From Alloboseaceae bacterium BT-24-1 (lineage in GTDB: Bacteria; Pseudomonadota; Alphaproteobacteria; Rhizobiales; Beijerinckiaceae), in the NCBI GenBank assembly GCA_025846845.1, contig JAOYTL010000009.1:186001-250000 (forward strand): a stretch of DNA of 64,000 nt. The letters are read 5' to 3'. Positions 41,520-50,763 of the stretch are shown in pieces. The translations under genes were made by a program, and so were the position numbers. Within the stretch, counting starts at the first letter, position 1; each line of letters starts with the position of its first letter. The notes beneath the pieces were generated by a model. It saw only the letters and a program-made list of their open reading frames with translations, searched no databases and had not been told where the DNA came from.

Positions 41520-42581
41520 TTATTGCGGGCGTGCGCCTTCCCAGGCGTGCTGCAGCAGCGCACGGATGGCGTCGCGCTCGATCGGGCGCGGGTTCCAATA
41601 GGGATTGCTGACGGCAAGATCGGCCGCCCGATCGAGATCGCCTTCGGCAAGGCCGAGATCGCGCAGCGCGACGGGCGCGCCCAGCGCCACGGAGAAATCG
41701 TAAAGTCCGCCGCCGACCGATCCGCCGAAGAGCTCCGCGACCGGCGCCAGGGGCCCGACGGCCGCTTCGGCGTTGTAGGCGGCCGAATGCGGCAGCAGGA
41801 TCGCGTGCGTCTCGGCATGCGGCAGCGCGAAGCTGCCTCCCAGCGCGTGGCAGAGCTTGTGGTGCAGCGCCATGCCGACCTGGGCCAGCACCGTGCCGCA
41901 CAGCCATGCGCCGAACTGCGTGGCCTCGCGCGCCGGAAGGTCGCCGGGATCGGCGACGACGCGCGGCAATCCCTCCTTGAAGGCGCGAAGGCCGCCGAGC
42001 GCCAGCTCGTCGGAGAGCGGGTTGCGATCCCGCGCATAGAGGGCCTCCACCGCATGCGCCATGGCGTTGAGCCCGCTGGTGACGGTGAGCCCGATGGGCA
42101 GCGTCGCAACGAGCTCTGGATCGTAAAGGATCACCTCGGGCTGGACCTTGGGCGAGCGCAGCGTCTCCTTCGCCCCGTTGGCGGTCTGCCCCAGCACGGG
42201 TGTCGCCTCCGAGCCGGCATAGGTCGTCGGCAGCACGATCTGCGGCAGGTCGGTGTTCAGGGCGATGGCCTTGGCCAGGCCGATGGTCGACCCACCGCCG
42301 ATGGCGACGAGGCAATCGGCGCCGCAGGCCGCTGCGAGCGCGGCCTCGGTGATCTCGATGGGCGTGTGCATAGCCGCCTTGCTGAATTGCCCATGCGCCA
42401 GCGGGCCCAGAGCAGCCAGCAGCTCTTCGCCCTGCGCCGCCTGGTTCGGCGTGGTCAGGACGAGTGCGTGCGAGAGGCCGAGCGCCGTCATCTCGGCTCC
42501 GATCTCGTGCCGGATTCCGGCGCCGAGCCGCACTCTCACTGGTAGGTGATCGGCTTCGAAGCCGGCGTGGAATGTGCGCAT
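41520..42581 (-). CDS. maleylacetate reductase
   Basis: A 353-residue iron-alcohol-dehydrogenase-fold enzyme. It has the NAD(P)-binding VAIGGGSTIGLAKAIAL, LPTTYAGSEATPVLGQT, TSGLNAMAHAVEALYA and HHKLCHALGGSFALPHAETHAILLPH. It reduces maleylacetate to 3-oxoadipate. It is three bases after the flavin hydroxylase gene and followed by hydroxyquinol dioxygenase, which gives the order hydroxylation, reduction, cleavage on one transcript. Confidence 0.94.
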   Translation of the reverse strand: MRTFHAGFEADHLPVRVRLGAGIRHEIGAEMTALGLSHALVLTTPNQAAQGEELLAALGPLAHGQFSKAAMHTPIEITEAALAAACGADCLVAIGGGSTIGLAKAIALNTDLPQIVLPTTYAGSEATPVLGQTANGAKETLRSPKVQPEVILYDPELVATLPIGLTVTSGLNAMAHAVEALYARDRNPLSDELALGGLRAFKEGLPRVVADPGDLPAREATQFGAWLCGTVLAQVGMALHHKLCHALGGSFALPHAETHAILLPHSAAYNAEAAVGPLAPVAELFGGSVGGGLYDFSVALGAPVALRDLGLAEGDLDRAADLAVSNPYWNPRPIERDAIRALLQHAWEGARPQ

Positions 42582-42584
42582 GAG

Positions 42585-43793
42585 CTAGACCGCCTTCTTC
42601 AGGAGGCCGGCGACCTGACGGTAACTGGCTGCGACCTCCTCCAGCTCGGCTGGGGAGATCAGGTCCTCGATCCGGTCGGCGGGCCCCTTGATGCGCGCGG
42701 CCGCGATGTCGAGGACGCGCTCAGGGCCCGATTTGCGATTGTTGAGCACGACATTGGTGGTGACGGGCCGGCGCACGGCTTCATAGGCGAGCAGGCCTTC
42801 CGGCCCAGGCTGCGCGGTCAGGGAGTCTGCGAGCGCCCTCGCATCGATGATCGCCTGCGAGGCACCGTTCGCTCCCATCGGGTACATCGGATGGGCGGCG
42901 TCGCCGAGAAGGGTGACCCGCCCTTGCGTCCACCACGGCAGCGGGTCGCGATCGATCATCGGATACTGGGTGATCTTCCGGGTACTCTTCAGCAGGGCTG
43001 GGATGTCGATGTCCGGCATCCGGAAGCCCAGGAACTCCGAGATGAAGTCGCGGTCGCCCTCGCGGGTCCAGTCGGCCTCATCGGCCGCACGCGGCCGATC
43101 GTGACGCACTTCGGCAACCCAGTTGATCAGAGCGTTGCCGTCGCGCGCGGGGCGGCTGCTGATTGGGTAGCAGACGAATTTCACGTCGTGGTCGCCGGCG
43201 ATGAACATGGTGCGGCCGTCACCGAAGGGCGCCTGCAGACTGGTGCCGCGCCACATCATCGTGCCTTCGTAATGTGCGGGCCCTTCGCCTGGATGGAGCT
43301 GTTGGCGCACCTTCGAACGGAACCCTTCGGCCCCGATCAGGAGATCGGCGTCATAGGCTGTGCCGTCAGCGAAGCGCACATGTACGCCGCCGCCGTCCTG
43401 CGTAAAGCCGGCAAGGGCCTTGCCGGACACGACCGCATCCCGCCCCAGCCGGGCGCAAACTGTATCGAGCAGCAGGAACTGCAGCTCGCCCCGATGGATC
43501 GAGTACTGCGGATAGTCGAAGCCGGCCTCGACCGAGCGTGGATCCGACTGGATCAGGTGGCCAAAACGCGTGCGGTATTCGATCGCGCGGGTGCGGATCG
43601 CCATCTCGTCGAGGGGGGCGCCGAGCCCGAGCCCGTGCAGCACGCCCGAGGCATGCGGCATGACGTTGATCCCTACGCCAAGCGGTTGCAGGCTCTCCAC
43701 CGCTTCGAAAATTCGGACTTCGTGCCCCTTCTCGTGCAGACACAAGGCCGCTGCCAAACCGCCGATGCCGGCGCCCGCAATGGCGATCTTCAT
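42585..43793 (-). CDS. FAD-dependent aromatic hydroxylase feeding hydroxyquinol
   Basis: A 402-residue group A flavoprotein monooxygenase. It has IAGAGIGGLAAALCLHEKGHEVRIFEA at the N-terminus, the DG motif DADLLIGAEGFRSKVR (AEG instead of ADG) and the GD motif VTLLGDAAHPMYPMGANGASQAI. ATG 43793 follows AAGGAG. The family includes salicylate and 3-hydroxybenzoate 6-hydroxylases. Next to hydroxyquinol genes a dihydroxybenzoate or resorcinol-type substrate, giving hydroxyquinol directly or by oxidative decarboxylation, is likely. Confidence 0.88.
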   Translation of the reverse strand: MKIAIAGAGIGGLAAALCLHEKGHEVRIFEAVESLQPLGVGINVMPHASGVLHGLGLGAPLDEMAIRTRAIEYRTRFGHLIQSDPRSVEAGFDYPQYSIHRGELQFLLLDTVCARLGRDAVVSGKALAGFTQDGGGVHVRFADGTAYDADLLIGAEGFRSKVRQQLHPGEGPAHYEGTMMWRGTSLQAPFGDGRTMFIAGDHDVKFVCYPISSRPARDGNALINWVAEVRHDRPRAADEADWTREGDRDFISEFLGFRMPDIDIPALLKSTRKITQYPMIDRDPLPWWTQGRVTLLGDAAHPMYPMGANGASQAIIDARALADSLTAQPGPEGLLAYEAVRRPVTTNVVLNNRKSGPERVLDIAAARIKGPADRIEDLISPAELEEVAASYRQVAGLLKKAV

Positions 43794-44229
43794 CGTCAAA
43801 TCTCCTTCAATAAGGTCCGTGTTCTTACCGGTCGCGAGTTTCGGGCCGTGTCGCGCGCTTGATCGCAGAGCCGCACCGCACGCCGGCAAATCGGCGGATG
43901 CGTGACAGAGTCCAGCCGCAAGGTCGCCGCGGCCACACTTCAACGCGGCGTCGCGTGCTCTCAGCCGATCGAAGATGGCTCAATGCTATGGCCCACCGGG
44001 GATACCGAGCCTTGCGAAGCCTAGCGGATTTGCTTCCGCTTCATTGTGTCGCCGACACGGTCGAGCGGGTTTGAGGCTATGCCACGAACCGTTTGCCGAT
44101 AACTGCCCTACCCGACCGCACGGACATCACCACACCCTGATGCAGCTTCATGACATTTTCCCACTAATCTTCTTTCCAGAGATAGTAAGGTAACCTGATC
44201 AAATTAGTCAAACACCCTGACGAAAAGCC
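43794..44229. other. promoter-side gap of the hydroxyquinol operon
   Basis: A 436-base gap between the flavin hydroxylase and a MarR gene on the same strand. AAGGAGATTTGACG before the hydroxylase ATG is its ribosome binding site. Bases 44140-44220 are AT-rich. No gene or clear operator was recognised. Confidence 0.4.
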
Positions 44230-44700
44230 TCATGGCGTGAGTGTGTCGAAGGTCGCTCCATAAGTCGCGAGACCTTTCGACACCATGTTCATGCTCTCTT
44301 CGCCCAGCTCCGAGCGCATCTCACGCTCGGCTATATCGACGGCGGCGCGGAAGTCCTCGAGCCACGCCAATCCAGCGGCCGTGAAGGCGACGATGCGGGC
44401 GCGCCGGTCGCTCGGATCGACCGCACGCGTGACCAGCCCCAGCGCGGCGCATTGGTCGACCAGTTCGCCCATCGCTTGCTTGCTCATGGAGGCACGCCGT
44501 GCGAGCTCGGTAAGCCGAGTGCCATCCACGTCGAGATTGCGCGTTAGGCTGACATGCGCGATGCGCGTTTCGGTGTGCCCGCATTCACTCATCAGATCAA
44601 GGACGCGGGCCTCGAAGCGCCGGACGGCATTGTTCAGGAGACGGCCGATATTTGCGTGGCGCCAAGCACTTAGCGACGTCCTGGTATCTGGCTGGGCCAT
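44230..44700 (-). CDS. MarR-family regulator
   Basis: A 156-residue winged-helix protein: LNNAVRRFEARVLDLMSECGHTE at the N-terminal dimerisation helix, LTELARRASMSKQAMGELVDQCAALGLVTR for the recognition helix and RAVDPSDRRARIVAFTAAG for the wing. It lies upstream of the hydroxyquinol operon on the same strand and is its most likely regulator. Confidence 0.9.
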   Translation of the reverse strand: MAQPDTRTSLSAWRHANIGRLLNNAVRRFEARVLDLMSECGHTETRIAHVSLTRNLDVDGTRLTELARRASMSKQAMGELVDQCAALGLVTRAVDPSDRRARIVAFTAAGLAWLEDFRAAVDIAEREMRSELGEESMNMVSKGLATYGATFDTLTP

Positions 44701-45127
44701 GCTGTGAGCTCGCTCCGGAAGTCAGGGCTGGATGGGAAATCCGGTAGAACGACAATATCAGCCTCGCCGGCCAGGGAAGAGAAGCCTGGACGAGGCCGGC
44801 GTAACGCCCTGGCCGGCAATCCGATCGATACGACAGGGATCGTTGCCTAACCCATTGAGGGACATTCTATGATACCTCGGGCGATGCGGACGGACTATCG
44901 CTGGGCATTCCCTTTTTTCAGGCTACAGTCTGATCGATGCCGGAAGATAGCGCTGGGCGCAGCTTGTAGCTCCTATGCCGATCGGTGGCACGCCGAGATT
45001 CGGCCTTTGCATCGCGGCGGGCGGCCGAATACGACCCTCAAGTTGGCGTTGGAGAGCCAAGCATGGCCTTAGTCACGTGGCGTCCTAGTGTGGCGCACGA
45101 TAGCTCTGGTTAGCTGTCTTGCTGAAC
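44701..45127. other. gene-free gap with an 11-bp inverted repeat
   Basis: GCCGGCCAGGG (44766-44776) and CCCTGGCCGGC (44807-44817) are perfect inverted repeats 30 bases apart, 66 bases upstream of the MarR start. They could be a MarR operator pair or part of a terminator. A 67-codon open frame from 44869 has no family resemblance. Confidence 0.4.
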
Positions 45128-45631
45128 CTAAACGGTTGGAGATCGCAGCTTCGAAGACCGCTGGCACGATCGTCTCGATGATCGTCGTACCCGAGCTTCC
45201 GGGGGAAGCTTGTAGGGGCTGAGAACCTCGTCCATCTCGGCTGGAAAGGCTGTAGCCCGCCGCGTCGCCAGACTGACATTGACAGCGAGTTGATCCATCG
45301 TCGCGACAATGAAGCCGTGTTCCGAATGCCGCATTTCGAGACTGGTCCACAGCCTCTTGTCGTCAGCCTTGTCGATTGTCAGACTGACCGTGAGTGGCGC
45401 ATTGGCCGTGACTTCCCTGATATAGGCGATGGTCGCTGTCACGGTGAACAGTCCGAAGCCGAACCTTCGCGTATAGGCTTCTCCCAGCCCGAACTCGGCC
45501 AGGATGTCATGCCCCAGATCATCGAAGAGCTTGACGTAATAGGCCATGTTCATGTGGCCATAGATGTCGACCCAGGAAGGATCGACGTGGGCGCTGCGGA
45601 TGCTTGTGGGCGGGTGTGACATGGTGCTCAT
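45128..45631 (-). CDS. hotdog-fold acyl-CoA thioesterase (4-hydroxybenzoyl-CoA thioesterase type)
   Basis: A 167-residue hotdog protein. HVDPSWVDIYGHMNMAYYVKLFDDL carries the usual Asp/His/Asn turn of 4HBT thioesterases; IREVTANAPLTVSLTIDKADDKRLWTSLEMRH forms the second strand pair. The last ~25 residues (RVRRSSRRSCQRSSKLRSPTV) are Arg/Ser-rich and unlike the family, so the 3' end may be frameshifted. It lies 48 bases downstream of a LysR gene on the same strand. Confidence 0.8.
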   Translation of the reverse strand: MSTMSHPPTSIRSAHVDPSWVDIYGHMNMAYYVKLFDDLGHDILAEFGLGEAYTRRFGFGLFTVTATIAYIREVTANAPLTVSLTIDKADDKRLWTSLEMRHSEHGFIVATMDQLAVNVSLATRRATAFPAEMDEVLSPYKLPPEARVRRSSRRSCQRSSKLRSPTV

Positions 45632-45679
45632 GATGCGACGATAGGCGGCCTATCACAGGTCAACCAGCAGCTAATTGGT

Positions 45680-46600
45680 TCATGTCTGGTGCGTTACTCG
45701 TTCGTGACCCGCCTGACTGTCCGGGAAAGTCTGAAGCAGCCATTTGCGTAGTGCCGCAATCGAATTCTCGTTCCAGCGGCGCGCCTGCGTGATGAAGTAG
45801 TACCCGCCGAGGCGAATATTGGTGGGCACCATTTCCTCAAGGTCGCCCCGCATCAGGAGCTCGCCCGCCATGAGATCGCTGACGAGCGCGACGCCCTGTC
45901 CGAGAAGCGCGGCCTCGACGGCCAGGTGGCCATGCCAGAGCCGCGGCCCGCGCAGCCGAGCAGGCTCCATGATGCCGGCATGATCGAACCAGTTCTCCCA
46001 CTGCCGCGTCGATCGCTCATGGATCAGCGGCAGTTGCACTAGGCTTGCGACGCTGGTCGCCTCGGGATGCTGGGCCTTGAACGAGGGGCTGGCGACGGCA
46101 AGAATCCGGGGACGGAAGAAGATTTCTCCACGAAGCTCGTCGGGAAAGCTCGGGTTTTCCAGATAGTTGATCTCGGCATCGACGTCGCCCTGGCTGAAGT
46201 CGGGCCGAGACGAAATGGGCTGCAGAATGATCTCGCGACCGCCCAGGAACTCCTCGATCTCGTGCAGCCTAGCGAGGAGGCGCCTTGAGGCGAGACCAGC
46301 CATGCAACAGATGTGGAGAGCGTCACTGCTGCCACTCCACAACTCACCCGTCGCATCCGCGATGAGATCCAGCGCATGCCGCATCTGGGCAGCGTAGCGC
46401 TTGCCCTCTCGCGTCAACGCCAGGCCACGCCCCGACTTCTGGACAAGTTTGATCCCGATCGACAATTCGAGGTTCTGGATGTGACGCGAGACGACGGTAT
46501 GCGAGACGGCCAGCTCATCGGCCGCCGCCCTCACCGTACCCGTCCGCCCGAACGTCTCGAATGCACGCAGTGCCAGCAACGGCGGAAGACGGCGCCGCAT
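45680..46600 (-). CDS. LysR-family regulator (GcvA-like branch)
   Basis: About 306 residues starting MRRRLPPLLALRAFETFGRTG (a start 12 bases upstream is possible). The helix-turn-helix is VRAAADELAVSHTVVSRHIQNLE; LTREGKRYAAQM and the periplasmic-binding-like effector domain follow. The LPPLLALRAFE opening is that of the GcvA/AmpR branch. It is divergent from the thiolase operon, with a GGTGC-N7-GCACC site between them, so it most likely controls that operon. Confidence 0.9.
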   Translation of the reverse strand: MRRRLPPLLALRAFETFGRTGTVRAAADELAVSHTVVSRHIQNLELSIGIKLVQKSGRGLALTREGKRYAAQMRHALDLIADATGELWSGSSDALHICCMAGLASRRLLARLHEIEEFLGGREIILQPISSRPDFSQGDVDAEINYLENPSFPDELRGEIFFRPRILAVASPSFKAQHPEATSVASLVQLPLIHERSTRQWENWFDHAGIMEPARLRGPRLWHGHLAVEAALLGQGVALVSDLMAGELLMRGDLEEMVPTNIRLGGYYFITQARRWNENSIAALRKWLLQTFPDSQAGHERVTHQT

Positions 46601-46693
46601 GGTGAACTCCATTGACCGTCAGATGCACCAACCAGCAATCGCGGGTACCGATCTGGCGCTTAGATCAAGCGAGTCGCATGGCCGCCAAGCGCA

Positions 46694-46717
46694 ATTCGGT
46701 GCGCTCTATGCACCAAT
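46694..46717. promoter_or_regulatory. LysR-type binding site candidate
   Basis: GGTGC (46698-46702) and GCACC (46710-46714) form an inverted repeat with seven bases between, within ATT..AAT flanks. The half ATGCACCAA is repeated at 46623-46631 near the LysR start. Two such sites in a divergent promoter fit a LysR tetramer. Confidence 0.5.
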
Positions 46718-46792
46718 AAGGGCATTTCAAACTGCTTGTCGAGTTGAGGGAACGCCATACGCTCCAAGAACCTGAAACCGAGGTCATTGTGA

Positions 46793-47959
46793 GTGAACGA
46801 CACGTCGTCAAAAGCCTCGATCGTCGGTGCGTACGAGTCGCCTCGCAGGCAGGCGACCCGTCTGCATCCCTTCGCGTTGCAGATGGAATGCATCTCCGGT
46901 GCCCTTGCGGATGCCGGCCTCAGCCTGTCGGACGTTGACGGCCTGTGCGTGGCAGCGGGTGACTGGGCCGAGGGCGGCGGCGTCAGCAGCCTGACCGAGT
47001 TCGCCGAATATGCCGGCATCAAGCCGACCTATTTCGACAGCACCGATGTCGGTGGCTGCTCCTACATTGTTCACGCTGGCCATGCCGCCGCGGCCATCGC
47101 CGCAAGGCTCGCCGATGTGGTGGTCATCAGCTACGCGTCCTGCCCGCGCTGGTGGCCGCTGAACACCCCCTCCTTCGACCCCTTCGTGCTGCCAGCCGGC
47201 CCCGGCCAATTCGAACTGCCCTATGGGCCGACATTGATCTCCGCCTATGCCATGTTCGCGCAGCGGCATATGGCCATCTACGGCACGACCTCGGAGCAAC
47301 TGGCGAAGGTCGCGGTCACGTTCCGGCAGCATGCCGCGAACAATCCCGACGCGCGTTTTCGCACCCCACTGACGATCGACGACGTTCTCGGTTCTGCGAT
47401 GATCGCGACGCCGCTGCGCAAGCTCGATTGCTGCGTGGTCACGGATGGCGGGGGCGCGATCGTCATGACCAGCCGGGAGCGGGCGCGCGATTGCCGGTCC
47501 AAGCCCGTTCATTTGGCGGGTTTCGGGACGGCCGTCGCGAGGACACAGATCAGCCAGATCGACCATGATCTGACCACGCCGGCCGCAATTTCCGGGCCGC
47601 GCGCCTTCGCCATGGCAGGCGTCGGCCATGCCGATATCGACGTTGCCCAACTCTACGATGCCTTCACGATCACGCCGATGCTGGCGCTCGAAGACCTCGG
47701 ATTCTGCGCGAAGGGCGAAAGTGGCGCCTTCGTCGACGACGGCCATCTGACTCTGGGCGGCATGCTTCCCTCCAACACGGACGGCGGGGGACTATCGTCC
47801 AACCATCCCGGCAAGCGCGGCATCTTTACCATGATTGAAGGCGTGAGGCAGCTGAGGGGAGAGGGGCCGGGCGTTCAGGTCCCCAATGCGGAAGTGGCGC
47901 TCGTGCACGGTCTGGGTGGGACTTTCTGCGCCGCCGCTACGGCGATCCTGACAGTCTAG
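46793..47959 (+). CDS. thiolase-family (SCP-x/DUF35-partnered) acyl-CoA enzyme
   Basis: A 388-residue thiolase-fold protein from GTG 46793. DVGGCSYIVHAGHAAAAIAARLADVVVISYAS carries the likely catalytic cysteine. FRQHAANNPDARFRTPLTIDDVLGS, PLRKLDCCVVTDGGGAIV and TDGGGLSSNHPGKRG (the latter with the second catalytic His) follow. Thiolases of this type work with a DUF35 protein, which is encoded eight bases downstream, in beta-oxidation-like or side-chain-shortening steps. Confidence 0.88.
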   Translation: MNDTSSKASIVGAYESPRRQATRLHPFALQMECISGALADAGLSLSDVDGLCVAAGDWAEGGGVSSLTEFAEYAGIKPTYFDSTDVGGCSYIVHAGHAAAAIAARLADVVVISYASCPRWWPLNTPSFDPFVLPAGPGQFELPYGPTLISAYAMFAQRHMAIYGTTSEQLAKVAVTFRQHAANNPDARFRTPLTIDDVLGSAMIATPLRKLDCCVVTDGGGAIVMTSRERARDCRSKPVHLAGFGTAVARTQISQIDHDLTTPAAISGPRAFAMAGVGHADIDVAQLYDAFTITPMLALEDLGFCAKGESGAFVDDGHLTLGGMLPSNTDGGGLSSNHPGKRGIFTMIEGVRQLRGEGPGVQVPNAEVALVHGLGGTFCAAATAILTV

Positions 47960-47967
47960 GGGGCACC

Positions 47968-48372
47968 ATGACAGCGCTGAGTTCTCCCGTTACCGATATC
48001 GTGTCGGACCCGTTCTGGAAGGCCACGCAAGCCGGAAAGTTGCTGATTCAGCGCTGTCCCGTAACGGGACGCCACCAATGGTATCCCCGTGCGCACTCGA
48101 TCTACGCGCCTGAGGCGACACCGGAATGGGTCGAGGCCAGCGGGCGGGGCACGGTCTTCTCCTTCTCCACAATCCACCGCGGCAACGGGCCCATTGAGGC
48201 CCCTTACACCTGCGCCCTGGTGATGCTTGAGGAGGGCGTGCTGATACTGTCGCGGCTGGACGGCATCGCCGAGGAGGAGGTGCAGGTCGGCATACCGGTC
48301 GTAGTCACCTTCACGTCATCGCCGGACGGCACCGCCCTGCCCGTCTTTCGCCGCCGGGAGGCACAACCGTGA
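47968..48372 (+). CDS. DUF35 OB-fold acyl-CoA-associated protein without complete zinc ribbon
   Basis: A 134-residue partner of the thiolase. The OB-fold part reads WVEASGRGTVFSFSTIHRG and VLILSRLDGIAEEEVQVGIPVVVTF. The N-terminal rubredoxin-like zinc ribbon normally has four cysteines; here LLIQRCPVTGRHQWYPRAHSIY keeps only one. The partner may therefore lack zinc. The stop overlaps the MaoC start (GTGA). Confidence 0.85.
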   Translation: MTALSSPVTDIVSDPFWKATQAGKLLIQRCPVTGRHQWYPRAHSIYAPEATPEWVEASGRGTVFSFSTIHRGNGPIEAPYTCALVMLEEGVLILSRLDGIAEEEVQVGIPVVVTFTSSPDGTALPVFRRREAQP

Positions 48373-48821
48373 CCGTCCCCTTCCTCGAAATCGAGATGGG
48401 CAGGACCGCCACCTCGGCACGGGTAACCGTGACTGAGACGCATATCGTGCTCTTCGCGGGCCTGACCGGCGACTTCAATCCGCTGCACATGGACGCCGAG
48501 GTGATGGCCGACAGTCCCTATGGCAAGCGCATCGCCCACGGCATGCTCGGCCACTCGCTGAGCACCGGCCTGCGCTCGGCCATCGACGACTGGGCGATCG
48601 AGGCGTTCCTTGAGACGCAGCGCCGCTTCATCGCCCCCATCTTCGCCGGAGATACTGTCCACTACGAGGCAAAGGTCACAGAAGTCCGCGAGAGTCGCTC
48701 AATACCTGGGCGCGGGATCGTCCGGGTCGCCATGACGCTCAAGAACCAGCGCGGCGAGACCGTTCAGGAGGGCGAGGACGTTCTGCTAGTCGGGGCTAGC
48801 GAACAGGGGCGCTCCCCATGA
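48369..48821 (+). CDS. MaoC-like enoyl-CoA hydratase
   Basis: A 150-residue single hotdog domain from GTG 48369. The catalytic Asp/His pair lies in FAGLTGDFNPLHMDAEVM, and FAGDTVHYEAKVTEVRESRS is the following strand. R-specific hydration of an enoyl-CoA is expected. It overlaps both neighbours by four bases, so it belongs to one translational unit with the DUF35 and SDR genes. Confidence 0.88.
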   Translation: MTVPFLEIEMGRTATSARVTVTETHIVLFAGLTGDFNPLHMDAEVMADSPYGKRIAHGMLGHSLSTGLRSAIDDWAIEAFLETQRRFIAPIFAGDTVHYEAKVTEVRESRSIPGRGIVRVAMTLKNQRGETVQEGEDVLLVGASEQGRSP

Positions 48822-49573
48822 TATCGCGCCGCCTCGAAGGTCATACGGCATTTGTCACCGGTGGCGCCGGCGGGATCGGCTCTGCGATCTGCGAGCGGTT
48901 CGCCAGCGAGGGTGCGCGCATCGTCGTTGCCGATCTGGTTCTCGACCAGGCCGTGGAGGTTGCCGAGCGGCTGATCGCACAAGGCCATCTTGCCCATGCG
49001 GTTGCGATCGATGTCGCAAACCGCGACAGTTGGAACACCGCGATTGCGTCCCTTCCGGTGGCATTTGGCGAGATCGACATTATGGCGAATGTCGCCGGTA
49101 TCGTGCGCGACCGATCGCTGACGAAAATGACCGACCACGAATGGGATCAAGTCATCAATGTCAGCCTGCGCGGCACATGGCTCGGCTGCCAGACCGCTTT
49201 CGCCTTGATCGGGGAGAAGGGATGGGGCCGGATCATCAACACCGCCTCGACGGCTATCCTCGGATCCTTCGGCCAGGCCAACTATTCATCCGCGAAGGCG
49301 GGCATCGTCGGACTTACCCATACGGTGGCGATCGAGGGCGCCAAACGCGGCATTCTCACGAATGCCGTTGCTCCCGGGATCGTCGAGACCGCCATTCTGG
49401 CGGATGTGCCGGCCACGCTCCGTGAGAGCTGGATCGCGAAGATGCCCCTCGGCCGGACGGCCCAGCCTTCCGAGATCGCTTCGGTCGCGGCGTTCCTGGC
49501 GTCCGATGATGCGAGCTACGTCACCGGCCAGGTGATCGTCGTCGATGGAGGCGCGACGACGGGCGACTACTGA
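48818..49573 (+). CDS. short-chain dehydrogenase/reductase (FabG-like)
   Basis: A 251-residue SDR: TGGAGGIGSAI for NAD(P), NVAGI, the catalytic Ser in NTASTAILGS and YxxxK in NYSSAKAGIVGL. A C-terminal YVTGQVIVVDGGATTGDY closes it. It would oxidise the 3-hydroxyacyl-CoA made by the MaoC hydratase ahead of thiolytic cleavage. Its ATGA overlap with the MaoC gene supports this. Confidence 0.9.
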   Translation: MISRRLEGHTAFVTGGAGGIGSAICERFASEGARIVVADLVLDQAVEVAERLIAQGHLAHAVAIDVANRDSWNTAIASLPVAFGEIDIMANVAGIVRDRSLTKMTDHEWDQVINVSLRGTWLGCQTAFALIGEKGWGRIINTASTAILGSFGQANYSSAKAGIVGLTHTVAIEGAKRGILTNAVAPGIVETAILADVPATLRESWIAKMPLGRTAQPSEIASVAAFLASDDASYVTGQVIVVDGGATTGDY

Positions 49574-49624
49574 TCAAGACTTCAAAATCGACACTGCAAA
49601 AAAACCTAACAGGGGAACCAGCCG

Positions 49625-50656
49625 ATGACGACGCTCAACAGAAGACATATTCTGCTTGCAGGTGCCGCTGGCATCGCCGCCTCGGCGGCTCGTATCGTGC
49701 CGGCCAGCGCCGCGGACGACGCCCTCTATGCGGCAGCGAAAAAGGAAGGGTCACTCAACCTCTACTGGGGCTCATATGAGCAGAAGACGATCGAGGAGAT
49801 CCGCGATGCATTCAAGGCTAAGTATCCCGGGATCGAGGTGAACCTGCTGCGGCAGGCGTCCCAGACGGTCTACACGCGCCTGCGCCTGGAAATTCAGAAC
49901 GACGCGGTCCAGTGCGACTCGCTGGGGACGACCAACCTGCTCCATTACATCGATCTGAAGAAGATCGGCGCGATCCAGTCGCACAAGCCTACCAATATCG
50001 AGAAGGTGCCAGAGGCTTTCCGCAACCTGGATCCAGACAACGCCTTCACTGTGGGTGCAATCAGCCTGACGACGATCAACCAGTCATCGAAGGTCGCCTC
50101 CCCGCCGAAATCCTGGCAGGCGCTGCTCGACGCGCCCTGGGCCGGCAAGATCACGACGGGCAGCCCGGCCTTCTCCGGCGACGTTGCGAGCTGGGTCGTC
50201 GCGATCCGGAAAAAATACGGCGACGACTTCCTGAAGGCCTTCGCCAAGCAGAAGCCCAAGGTCGGCCAGTCGAACGTCGACACTGTGACCGACATTCTCT
50301 CCGGCGAACGATCCGTCGGCTCGGGAGCCCCGTTCAGCTACTCCCTCGCGCAGAAGGTTGCCGGAAACCCGATCGACGTCACCGTGCCGGAGGATGGCGC
50401 GATCCTGAATCTCGGATTGGCGGCTGTCCCGACCAAGGCGCCCCACCCGAATGCCGGCAAGCTATTCACCGATTTCCTGTACTCGGTCGAGACGTCCCAG
50501 ATCCTGTCCAAGAACTTCTGGCCGACACTGCGCACCGACGTGCCCTGGGCTGAAGGCCGCACGCTCCAGTCGATCAAGTGGTACCGTAACCCGGTCGACA
50601 ATCTCGCGGCGGAGGTTACCGAGGGCATCGCCAAGTGGAAAGAGATCGTCGTCTGA
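49625..50656 (+). CDS. iron(III)/polyamine-type ABC substrate-binding protein with Tat-like signal
   Basis: A 343-residue periplasmic receptor of the AfuA/FbpA-like class. A Tat-type signal (NRRHILLAGAAGIAAS, about 5-20) precedes AADDALYAAAKKEGSLNLYWG. FKAKYPGIEVNLLRQASQTVYTRL and LLDAPWAGKITTGSPAFSG are typical of the cluster. Its genes lie inside a CoA-catabolic operon, so an organic acid rather than ferric iron may be the ligand. The permease begins 107 bases later. Confidence 0.85.
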   Translation: MTTLNRRHILLAGAAGIAASAARIVPASAADDALYAAAKKEGSLNLYWGSYEQKTIEEIRDAFKAKYPGIEVNLLRQASQTVYTRLRLEIQNDAVQCDSLGTTNLLHYIDLKKIGAIQSHKPTNIEKVPEAFRNLDPDNAFTVGAISLTTINQSSKVASPPKSWQALLDAPWAGKITTGSPAFSGDVASWVVAIRKKYGDDFLKAFAKQKPKVGQSNVDTVTDILSGERSVGSGAPFSYSLAQKVAGNPIDVTVPEDGAILNLGLAAVPTKAPHPNAGKLFTDFLYSVETSQILSKNFWPTLRTDVPWAEGRTLQSIKWYRNPVDNLAAEVTEGIAKWKEIVV

Positions 50657-50763
50657 CGATCTTCTTGCGCTCGCTGCGCCTGAGTTCTCGACGGAGATCT
50701 ATCTGTAGCGGCTGTGCCTCGCCTGGGCGCGGCCGGCTTTGATCAGCGTTCAAAAGAGCATCC

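Noticed and set aside
44869..45072. Small open frame between the MarR and thioesterase genes
   Set aside because: No recognisable family, no convincing ribosome binding site.
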